From contig OY723261.1 of the NCBI GenBank assembly GCA_963210315.1, positions 1-64,000 of the forward strand: a stretch of 64,000 bases of DNA. The letters run 5' to 3'. The notes beneath the pieces are model-generated. The model had not been told where the DNA came from and ran no database searches. It saw only the letters and a list, made by a program, of their open reading frames with translations. The translations under genes were made by a program, and so were the position numbers. This DNA comes from Rhynchopus euleeides (lineage: Eukaryota; Euglenozoa; Diplonemea; Diplonemida; Diplonemidae). Shown piece by piece: positions 55,945-64,000 of this stretch (positions within the stretch are counted from its first letter, which is position 1; each line of letters starts with the position of its first letter).

Positions 55945-58900
55945 CTAAAGCGAAGGGGGAAGCGGGCAGCCAGCTGCCGCACACGACCCCTGCACGGAGG
56001 CGGGCTCCCGTGCCCACGAGAGGACACCCCGGTTGGAGCACGCGCAGGGGCAGCGGTTCTCCGACCCGGGGAAGTTGGGTATGTGCCCGTAGGCCTGCAA
56101 GGCGGACACCACAATGTACACCACCCACAGCGACCCGAGGAACATGGCAACGGGTTTGCGCCGCTTGCCGCCGATCTCGCCTCCTTGTTTCACGCGGAGG
56201 ATCATCAGCGTCACGAGGCACAGGACGGCACAGCATGTGAACACCATCACAGAGAAGCCGAGGGTTCCTGAGGGAACAATGAAGCACTCGCCTTTGCTTT
56301 CGTAGTACAGCGTGGCGATGACCCAGGGGAGGCCAAGCCCGAGGAAGACGTTCACAGAATTGCTGCCCGTGACGTTGCCGATGCAGGCATCGACTGTGTC
56401 CTCCTGCTCCGCAGCCTGCTTCGATGCGAATGTGTCGGGCAAGGATGTGCCGAGGGCAACAAAGGTGATGGCGGTCACGCTGTCCTTCAGGCCCATGACG
56501 CACCCGAGTAGCCCTGCGATTTCGGCCACCATGGCTGTGACCAGCCCGATCATCAGGAGCGAGATGACGAAGCACAGCCACCCGCCAGCCCACTCAGGCG
56601 GCGGGATCAGCGCGAACAGCACCTTCCACATGAAGGTCAGGAAGTGCATCACAAAGTCGAAGTCGGACGGGGCCTCCTCGCCGCCGCCGATGTTCATCGC
56701 CTCGCGGAACTGGTCTCCCCACGTCACGGAGGAGTTGTTGTCGCGGTCCTCCTTCGCCTTGTTGAGCACCTCCTGCACGATGTTGGCGATCATCTTGTCG
56801 GGAGCGATCGTGACCTTCGTGTTCGTCAGGTGCCCCAGCTTCCCGCCGACCTTGCCTTCAGCTGCTGTGAGGTAGACAAAGAAGTGATCAGCCCGGTCGT
56901 ACTGCGACTTGTCGACGATCGGGATCTCGATAACCTTGTGCACATCGCCCGTGTTGAAGGTCAGCTCGCCCACCTGCGAGGTGTAGTCACGCCCTGCCAC
57001 GGCAGAGCACTTCCCCACACCATCGTGTGTGCGGTACCGCACGAGGATGGTGCCTGTGCCACCATTCTCGCGAATGACATCAATCTTGGCAGTGCCGCAT
57101 GTTTCAGACACTGACTGGGACGCCGACTGGAAGCGCACGACACCTGGCAGATCATCATCGATGATGGTGACGAGCGCGATGCTCACCTCCCCGACGACGG
57201 ATGACGACGACGGCTGGTCCGCCTCGAGCCTGCACGTGAAGTGCCTGTCGGCGTTGCGCTCTTTGTTGTCGATAATGACGATGGGCACGATCTTGTCCTC
57301 TGCGTCACCGTCTTCAAAGAGAATAGTGCCCTCGGACTTCACGTAGTGTTCGCCAGCAACAGCCGTCAGGTCCGATGTTTTGTACCTCAGCGCCAGCGCA
57401 CCACTGGAGCCGTGGTGGCGTCTCACACGGAGGTCGACATGGCCTTCGCCCTCCAGCACAGAGTACGAAGGGCTGATGAACTCGGCAATCCCAGTTTCAG
57501 GCACATTCAGGCGCGAACGCTCTGCAAAGGGGTGTGGGTGTGTTTTGGCAACAAAAAAAAGATGTGCATACCTAAGGGGGTTGGTGCTGTCTTGTTGCTG
57601 GTTGCCTTCTGGTCGACAATCCTCTTGACCACGCCTGACTTGTGGAGCATCCCACGGATGGTGCTCATGCGGTAGTGGTTGACATTCAACTTCTTGTGCG
57701 GCAGCAGCTTGTCGATCTCCTCCTTGATGTACTCTTCAGTGACAGACCCGTGGCGTGCCTTGGCACTGTTGATGATGTTGCGCACCTCCTCCTCGCTGCA
57801 CTCAACAAACTTCGCGTCGATGATCTTTGTGTTCCTGCGTGACATGCGGCGCGCGGGCACCTCTGGGTTGTCCTGGGCCTCCTCGTCAGACCCCTGTGGC
57901 TTGCCGCCCTGCGGCGGTGCATCCTCCTCCTCTGGCACAGGCCTGAACCAGTTGCGGTCCTGGAGCCACGCGAAGAGCACAAGAAGCGGGAACATTGCCA
58001 GAGTGACAAACGCCTCCCACACGTCGATCACATCGGGCGTGTTGAACTGCAGCACAATCAGCATCCACACGTAAGCGAATATGGAGGCAAAAGCGGTGAT
58101 GAGGAAAACGCCAAACTCTTTGACGCGCTTCACCTCCTCCACAGCCCACATACAGATGGCAGTGATGCACAGCAGGTTGAAAGACGCACTCCCGACGATG
58201 GTGCCGGGGCCCAGCTCCCCTGGCATTTTGTCAAGGTTCTGGATAGTCTCCATGACGGACAGGAGGATCTCTGGAGCCGACGAGCCGAGGGCGAGGAGCG
58301 TCAGATTCGCTACCGTCTCGTTCCACATGGTGTACATGATGACGTTTTCCTTCCCGTCGCCATCCTCCTGGATGACGACCTTCTCCTTCTCTGCGGTGAT
58401 CTGTTCGATCGACGCCATGAAGATGTCGCTCACGATAGCGACACCGAGGAAGACATAGAACAGGCATGTCATGTACAGCATCCCACGCACCGCCGTGGGC
58501 CACGTATTTTCAGCGGGCACCAACACGTAGGACGTGCAGAAGTCGTAGCCCTTCTCGAATCGCAGGATCATGTCGACGCCCCAGGAGAAAGTCCACCGCC
58601 GTTCATCGTAGAACTTATTCGTGTCGTCAAGCGTATCGCCCGTCTCGAAATCGCGCACACTCGAAAAGTAGTTCAAGGCGGTGAAGATGGCCGACGAGTT
58701 CTCCCCACGGAGAACTGAGGGGAAGTTCATCTTCTTGTTCCCGCGTGCCTCGAAAGGGTCGAACGATGCCGCTTCCACGAATATCCCTTCCACAAGGAAC
58801 ATCACACAGGCGATGAGGCCCACGACCAGCGTTTGGTTCAAGGCCCTCCTGCGGGTGGGTGGGATGAAGAAGATGACCCGCGACAAGTGGGATGCATACC

Positions 58901-58973
58901 TTGTGTAATAAGCAGATTTTGCTGAGGGCCCCAAGCCGCGCACCCGCCGCACCCTCGCCAGGGCCGGATGCAT
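55945..58973 (-). CDS. NCX: Na+/Ca2+ exchanger (animal-type, two Calx-beta domains)
   Basis: Exons 58973-58900, 58848-57572 and 57521-55945 give 975 residues, close to animal NCX (~970). It would extrude Ca2+ in exchange for Na+. A hydrophobic N-terminus is followed by the alpha-1 repeat (ALGSSAPEILLS, about residue 211; GTIVGSASFN), a cytoplasmic loop with two Calx-beta domains (CBD1 about 460-570, CBD2 about 577-680, each with the D-rich Ca2+-site region) and the alpha-2 repeat (ITFVALGTSLPDTFASK, about 790; GNVTGSNSVNVFLGLG). Both introns (51 and 50 nt) have gtatgc donors. The first is 51 nt with no stop, so retention would add 17 residues. The C-terminus beyond the last TM (~50 residues) is unusual. 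Confidence 0.93.
57522..57571 (-). other. 50-nt intron, NCX gene
   Basis: On the minus strand: donor gtatgcac, acceptor cctttgcag, phase 1. Removal joins the first TM half to the Calx-beta domain in frame. Confidence 0.9.
58849..58899 (-). other. 51-nt in-frame intron, NCX gene
   Basis: Donor gtatgcatc, acceptor cacccgcag, phase 2. The length is a multiple of three with no stop, so intron retention would be silent to the frame. Confidence 0.75.
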
Positions 58974-59362
58974 GGTGTGGTGTAATGAGCTGTGAATGAA
59001 GCTCTGCGGGGGTGGGTTTGTGGTCGCGAGTGGGATAGCGATGTGTGAGGGTGCGGCATAAAGTGCAGCGTGAGAAGCAAAGAAGCAAAGAATGGGGGTC
59101 GGGGCACAGCGTCCTCTCGGATGATCCCACCAAGGCGCATCAGAAGTCACGGATGTATAGGATTTGAAGAAGGCGGCAACAGCGGCCTCCTGTGGGCAGG
59201 TTTTGTGTTGAGGCCACGGCGTGGGCGCACACACCCCGTCGTGAAAAAGCACAGCGCCCCTGAAGAAATATCACTCAAATAGTGTGCAAAAACGTGAAAC
59301 CAGACACGACCACCTCTTTTTGCTTCCCAGTTGGCTGGGCCCAAAACCAACACACAACCCAC
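58974..59362. other. Intergenic, no gene seen
   Basis: 389 nt between the NCX start and the amidoligase stop on the minus strand. A likely acceptor ttcacag lies ~20 nt upstream of the NCX ATG. Otherwise plain sequence. Confidence 0.5.
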
Positions 59363-60745
59363 TCAAAACGTTGCCACCCTGACAAGCGAGCGAACATCTT
59401 GTGAGGTGCCAACACGGACAGGGCCGCGGAAGTCAGGAGGTTCGGGGCGAAGCTTGGAAAGCCTGCCTTCGAACTCACGTTGCATCAAAGGATCATCAAG
59501 AAATTCCCACAACGAGGCCAGTGTCCCCTCGCTCTCGGGGGGGAGGGTGCGAGTGTTTGCCGCAACGCCTGTAAAGACGCAGCAGAAACGCACCCAAAGA
59601 GCCACCACGGCGGGGTCGAGGGTCCCGCCGTGCTGTCGAAACTCAACGCGGCGCGAATCGTCACCACACACAGTGCCGCCCAGCAGCGTCACATTCACCT
59701 TGTGGTAACGCCCGCTGTTGCGCTTTAAGGATACACGGGGGTTCACGGACTGGATGAGGCACATCAACCCGGCAGGGAAGGTGCTGTTAATGAGCACGAC
59801 TTTGCGGACCGCCTCAGCCGCACAGTCGTGCCCAGCCTCGGAAGGTTGCAGCACGCTGTGAATCAGGCTGCGGCAGTATTGCGACTTGTCCTTCCTCCGT
59901 GTGTAATCGTGGAACTGATCGACCACCTTTTCAAAGTGGATCAAGTATACGATGAACATCTGAATCTGCGCGTTCGTGTAGTGCTTGCATGACACATGCA
60001 CGTGCAGCCCAGTTGAGGTGTTGACCCTGGCACCCATCTGACTGACCACGGATGTCACCTGCGCAATCCTCGTCACACCATCCCATCCGTACAGCTTCGG
60101 CGACACAAGCTCAAACCCAAATATACCATCGGTATGCCCATGGGACTCGATGCTGCCATCGGTTGTGATCTTCCAGTTGTTAAACTGTTTGTCGGCTTTA
60201 CTGTTCGAACGAATCTGATACTTAAAAGCAAAGTCCGGGCGATCTTCAAAAGCAAACGAGAGGTACGGGCAGATGAAGTCCATGGCTTTGTCACAAGTCG
60301 TCGCGCCCCTCTCCCCCTGCAGTTTTGGTAAGAAAGCCTCGATCTCCACCCCAAACAACGCCCCCATCATGCACTTCTCCACATGCGGCGGAGTCGACGC
60401 CAACGTCTCCAAAAGAACTGCCACCTCCTTGCCAAACACGGGAACCGACGGCCTCAAGGATGTCGCCATCAGAGCACTTTTCCTCTTCCTGAGAACGCCC
60501 TGCGTCGATACACGGAAGCAACCCACCGGTGCCCTGTCGCTGGGTGGCCGCGGCACGATGGGGGTTCGATAGGGCGACGTGGGAGACTTGGGAGACGCGG
60601 GTGAGGCAGGCCGCTCTGAGCTGTACGGCGACATCCCAGCAGGGATGTGGCTGACGGTGGAGTGGAGGTAACCCATCATGTGCATATACTCCGTCTCTTC
60701 ACACTCCTCTGACTCCGTCCTCGGCCCGAACGCATCACTATCCAT
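59363..60745 (-). CDS. Amidoligase-family protein
   Basis: 460 residues. The first ~95 are Ser/Pro-rich. The catalytic region carries the features of the putative amidoligase family (GS/GCS-like fold): GVEIEAF (132-138), WKITTDGSIES (191-201), GFELVSPKL (210-218), VNTSTGLHVHVS (241-252) and VEFRQHGGT (367-375). Such enzymes are predicted to form amide bonds between an amino acid or peptide carboxylate and an amine using ATP; the real substrate is unknown. Family members are known mainly from bacteria, phages and fungi, so occurrence in this lineage is unusual. The start follows agtatagcag by 6 nt. A single exon is a further hint of relatively late arrival. Confidence 0.85.
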   Translation of the reverse strand: MDSDAFGPRTESEECEETEYMHMMGYLHSTVSHIPAGMSPYSSERPASPASPKSPTSPYRTPIVPRPPSDRAPVGCFRVSTQGVLRKRKSALMATSLRPSVPVFGKEVAVLLETLASTPPHVEKCMMGALFGVEIEAFLPKLQGERGATTCDKAMDFICPYLSFAFEDRPDFAFKYQIRSNSKADKQFNNWKITTDGSIESHGHTDGIFGFELVSPKLYGWDGVTRIAQVTSVVSQMGARVNTSTGLHVHVSCKHYTNAQIQMFIVYLIHFEKVVDQFHDYTRRKDKSQYCRSLIHSVLQPSEAGHDCAAEAVRKVVLINSTFPAGLMCLIQSVNPRVSLKRNSGRYHKVNVTLLGGTVCGDDSRRVEFRQHGGTLDPAVVALWVRFCCVFTGVAANTRTLPPESEGTLASLWEFLDDPLMQREFEGRLSKLRPEPPDFRGPVRVGTSQDVRSLVRVATF

Positions 60746-61079
60746 CGCACCCTGCTATACTTAGTGAGGTCGATCGCAGCGGTGATGCCTATTCATGTCA
60801 ACGCATTCCCGGGGTGGGTGGTGTGGTTAAGCTGTAGTAGTGCCACCAAACCTACAGCCGATCTGATAATGCACAACAGGGAAACTGTGTAATGTATCAC
60901 CTGCAAGGGGATGGGGGAAATTGGTCGGTGATCCGCAAGCTGTGGATGAAAGTGGCTTGCCAGCTGTAATGCCTGAACAACGGAAATGGGTTATCTCGGA
61001 TGAAGCTGAGGGGGGTCTCCCTGCACCCGTCGTGTCCCCTGCCGCCCCTCATGGCTCAGTGTTGCCCGAGTTTGTTATA
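60746..61079. other. Intergenic spacer
   Basis: Upstream of the amidoligase gene; no gene seen. It ends in the TA target dinucleotide of the adjacent element. Confidence 0.5.
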
Positions 61080-61596
61080 CCGTATACGTAAATATTATGG
61101 AACGTAAATATTATGGAACGGGCCCATTTTTGGCCGGTCCGTTCCATAATATTTACGTTCCAAAATATTTACAGGGCCAGTTGGGGACTCGGTGGTGAGG
61201 ACGGCTTGCGTCAGGAATCGCGCGAAAAGTGCACGAGTAGGTCCCGTCAGGGACTCTGCATGCCGTCCGATCACCTGGTCCAAGTCCCCGAGTCGCAGAA
61301 AGCCCTGTAAATATTATGGAACGAAAAAAATCTGGAACGCCAACCCACCAGCGTTCCAAAATATTTACGTTCCAAAAGCGCCCTATCACTTCACAGCTAC
61401 AACCGCTCTGATGAATTTCCTTTTGTTTGTTGCGTTGACGCTTCTACACACAAAACCCTGAACTGATCACACCCTGAGCCTGATGAAGGGTGGGGTTAGT
61501 GTATAGAGCACGTTTGGTTGCAGCTGTGGTGGGGCGCTTTCCGCTCACACGAGTGTGCTTAATAATATTTACGTTCCAAAATATTTACGTATACGG
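61080..61596. mobile_element. 517-bp TIR element (MITE) with TA target duplication
   Basis: The ends are near-perfect inverted repeats: 61080 begins ccgtatacgtaaatatt and the other end, read from 61596 backwards, is ccgtatacgtaaatattttgg, matching over ~34 bp with one mismatch. TA flanks both sides (61078-61079 and 61597-61598), as for Tc1/mariner-type insertion. Inside, the unit gtaaatatt(a/t)tggaacg recurs in both orientations (for example near 61088, 61105, 61140-61160, 61312, 61355), giving extra hairpins. It has no transposase, so it is non-autonomous. Confidence 0.85.
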
Positions 61597-61785
61597 TAAT
61601 TCTGCTTCGTTCCCATCCCCCCACCCCCACCCCCAGCGCCGTGAAGACGGGGACCCTCCCACGGCACTTTGCAGACTAATTTGGGTTAGCTCTAGGCGTG
61701 AATCCGTCCGCTCCACCTGTTGACGATCTACATACAGGGCATGCGCAATCTCCCACAACCCCCACCACCCCACCTCACCCTGGCC
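61597..61785. other. Spacer before esterase-like gene end
   Basis: Short intergenic sequence with a C-rich tract; no gene seen. Confidence 0.5.
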
Positions 61786-63033
61786 TCAGTGCTGCTTGAG
61801 GTAAAGCGTGTCCAGCTCCTCGGGCACCTGGTTGACCGACCGCTTTTTCCGAGGAGTGCCGGTCATCAGGTTCCCCATGTTGTACCACGGGATGCGCGTG
61901 CACTCCTTACCGACCATCGCCTCTGGCACAGCCTTCCATTTCGCGATGGACGCATCCTCGTCGCACTGGCCCGGGTCGTTCCACTGCATCGCCTCCTCCC
62001 CGTTGGGGCGTGGGCACATGGCATTCAGAAGCAGGTCCTTCTCCACAGCACGCACCACCTCGTCGTAGTGGTTGCCGTCCTTGCTGTGTGTGATCATGTT
62101 CTCCCCTATCTTGTATGTGAAGTATGTAGGGGTGTCGGTGCAGGCGGCAGCCATGCGCAACGCCTCGCGGTAAGCCTGGACCTTCTTCGGGTAGTTGCAG
62201 TGGTGGCAGACCTCGAAGTAGTCCTCACACCTGTGCCGCTGGATGTTGTGCAGCTCGAAGAGCACGAGCTGTGCCCCCGTCTTCATCGCCCCCTTCAGCC
62301 GCTGCAGGCGCTGCTTCACCTTATAGTAGAAGGACACCGCCCCTTCTGAATACTTCCCGAGATCCCACAGCCCGTGGTGTACCATAACCAAGTCGGCATC
62401 AGCAACCCATGGGTTGCGCAGTGTGTCATTCGCATCTGCAGGGTCACCAACGTAAGCTGATGACAGCCACGAGAAGCGGATTGGGCTGAGGTCATCCTCA
62501 TGCCCAGGGACGTACATCCCGAAGTTAAACTTCGACCCGCCGATGAGGCCCTTCGACATGGCAGCGCCGTAGTGCAGGGAGTTGCTGACGCCCAGCAGGA
62601 GCGAGTCCCCCAGGAAGAGGATGGACCGGTTGGTCGAGACGAGACACTCCCGCGCTGTTGAGATGTTGAAGTACTGCAGGCGGCACCTCCCTGGCACCCA
62701 CACATGCATGGGGAAGCCAGTCTTGTTCGGTGCATACACATGGCCGCCCTGCATCGCCTCGTTGTTGGAAGTGCAGTACGGCACCTCCGGCCTGTCGGGG
62801 ACAGCGCCGTACAATATGACGTCACGATCCGCAGCCCGCTCCCTCGCACGCCGCGCATGCTCCATGCGCCACTGCTCGCGGTGCACACCCCACGGGATGC
62901 ACGTCACGACAAACAGCACCAGCCCGAAGGCCATGCTCTTCCAGAACCCGAGTGTCTTCGAGCTGAACCACACCACCAGCCCCAGCAGCGCAAAGTAGGC
63001 CAACGCAATCATCTCATAGCTGCGCTCCTGCAT
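61786..63033 (-). CDS. GDSL/PC-esterase-like membrane protein
   Basis: 415 residues from the ATG at 63033. Two hydrophobic segments (about 8-25 and 33-50) anchor the N-terminus, and the rest is predicted to be lumenal or extracellular. SGNH/PC-esterase motifs are visible: LFLGDS (139-144, Ser nucleophile S144), a GLWDL segment (221-225) and DGNH (319-322), the DxxH catalytic pair. The layout fits PC-esterase/NXPE-C or TBL-type proteins, which add or remove acyl groups on glycans in the secretory pathway; the substrate is unknown. Multiple Cys suggest disulphides. The likely acceptor ttgcag lies ~13 nt upstream of the chosen ATG. Confidence 0.8.
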   Translation of the reverse strand: MQERSYEMIALAYFALLGLVVWFSSKTLGFWKSMAFGLVLFVVTCIPWGVHREQWRMEHARRARERAADRDVILYGAVPDRPEVPYCTSNNEAMQGGHVYAPNKTGFPMHVWVPGRCRLQYFNISTARECLVSTNRSILFLGDSLLLGVSNSLHYGAAMSKGLIGGSKFNFGMYVPGHEDDLSPIRFSWLSSAYVGDPADANDTLRNPWVADADLVMVHHGLWDLGKYSEGAVSFYYKVKQRLQRLKGAMKTGAQLVLFELHNIQRHRCEDYFEVCHHCNYPKKVQAYREALRMAAACTDTPTYFTYKIGENMITHSKDGNHYDEVVRAVEKDLLLNAMCPRPNGEEAMQWNDPGQCDEDASIAKWKAVPEAMVGKECTRIPWYNMGNLMTGTPRKKRSVNQVPEELDTLYLKQH

Positions 63034-64000
63034 GGTCCCCTTTGCCTGCAAGGTGCAGTGTGGCCTGTGGTGTGGTGAGGGTGTTGGCCTGCAACCCAGT
63101 CTTCCCGAAGCTGGGTGAGGGGAGAGGGAAGGTGACGTAGAGCAAACAAAGAGGTTCGGAGGGGTGGTGGTAGAGGGGGGGGTGGGGGGTGGGAGGGAAG
63201 CAGAACTCTGTACACCTGATGCCACAAGGGGGCATGGGAGCCCAGAGCGGCGCCCCCCTTCTGGGCAATAACCCTCACCATCTCCACCTCTGGCTACTTT
63301 TATCCGTTTTCAGTTCATTGGCAGCGTGCGGCAGCGGCCAGTTTCTCTTCGTTCAACTCCACAAGATGTGTTCTGCTTCTTTAGTGGATCTCTTTCGACG
63401 AGATGCCACCCTAACACCACTCGAGAGAGGTCCCGACGCGGACATGCCATGTGTGTGTCGGTCCTCCTTTATCCCCACATAGCACTGCGGGTGTGCCGGC
63501 TGTATGCTGCTGGCATTGGCCCCATTTTATGTTCGACTGTTCGTTCGGGTCGAAACTTTCACTGGTGGGGGAGGGGGTGGGAGGGGTGGCTGTGGTGAGC
63601 CATGCCTACCCAGGGGGGGTGGGGAAATCGCATGAACTGGCCTCGAGTAGATTGGAACGCACGCCCTCCGGTGTGTGTTTCTGAAAGGGGGGGCGGGGGC
63701 AGATTGACAGACAGACAAAGGGCCCGGCATGCAAGCCGGGGTTCACACGGCACCTGATCCGAGACAAATGTCAAAATAGGATGGCGGTCCCGCCTGAATT
63801 CACAACGGCGCTGCGAGGTCAGACCTGGGATCGGGGCATGTCGGCTGCAGCGCGTTGTGTAAAAAATATGATCACCCAGGGGGAACAGACGCAGCAGATT
63901 CAGTAAGATTTCAACAGGAAAGGGGGCCTTCGCGACGGTGCCGAGAACGGTGCGTTGCTGGTGCATCTCCTCCTCTTGAAGTGTGTTTCATGAAGTGAAA
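63034..64000. other. Right-edge region, no confirmed gene
   Basis: G-rich sequence with short low-complexity frames. On the minus strand near 63880-63970 there is a short frame with an F-box-like segment (PFPVEILLNLLRLFP) followed by a gtgatc donor-like site. It could be an exon of a gene to the right of the window. Not annotated as a CDS. Confidence 0.35.

Overview
The window looks like nuclear DNA of a flagellate-type protist rather than a bacterium. The genes carry short GT-AG introns (43-159 nt, mostly 43-51 nt, donors mostly gtatgt/gtatgc/gtgagt). The proteins are eukaryotic: an animal-type Na+/Ca2+ exchanger, a SAC-domain phosphoinositide phosphatase, a VAP-like MSP protein, a MAPK-fold pseudokinase, a voltage-gated-like K+ channel and a SETD9-like SET protein. 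Gene order is strikingly directional, and nearly every start codon lies a few to ~75 nt downstream of a 3' splice-site-like ...(c/t)ag. That is the pattern expected of polycistronic transcription with spliced-leader trans-splicing. I infer a euglenozoan-like lineage, and the true cis-introns argue against kinetoplastids and would fit a diplonemid-like organism. The taxon cannot be proven from this sequence.

Layout. (1) 1-594, minus strand: 5' end of a coiled-coil protein gene that runs off the left edge. (2) 595-19200: a divergent strand-switch region of ~18.6 kb with no host gene I can support. It holds a GA microsatellite, a non-LTR retrotransposon with an N-terminal 2A-like motif, a tandemly duplicated ~1 kb element with terminal inverted repeats, six copies of a strong-hairpin repeat (some as an inverted pair of dimers), a second inverted repeat family and G-rich GGGGTCGG tracts. 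(3) 19201-40644, plus strand: nine consecutive genes (membrane protein, giant multi-pass receptor-like protein, small secreted/anchored protein, MAPK-like pseudokinase with PDZ-like tail, small coiled-coil protein, SAC phosphatase, K+ channel, MSP/VAP-like protein, SET-domain protein) and a tenth small charged protein. (4) 40901-52287: ~356 copies of a 32-bp satellite with 480-bp higher-order repeats, ending in a 200-N gap. It sits exactly between the two converging gene sets. (5) 52488-63033, minus strand: acidic unknown protein (cut by the gap), NCX exchanger, amidoligase-family protein and a GDSL/PC-esterase-like membrane protein. A 517-bp TIR element with TA target duplication lies between the last two.

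The plus cluster is rich in membrane, lipid-signalling and ion-transport functions (K+ channel, phosphoinositide phosphatase, VAP-like tether, giant receptor). The minus cluster adds Ca2+ export. No operon-like functional logic is needed to explain this; the shared feature is strand polarity. Best candidates for something undescribed are the higher-order satellite at the convergent junction, the PDZ-tailed pseudokinase, the giant receptor, the hairpin repeat family and the 2A-retrotransposon whose zinc-finger ORF is separated from 2A by a single in-frame TGA.
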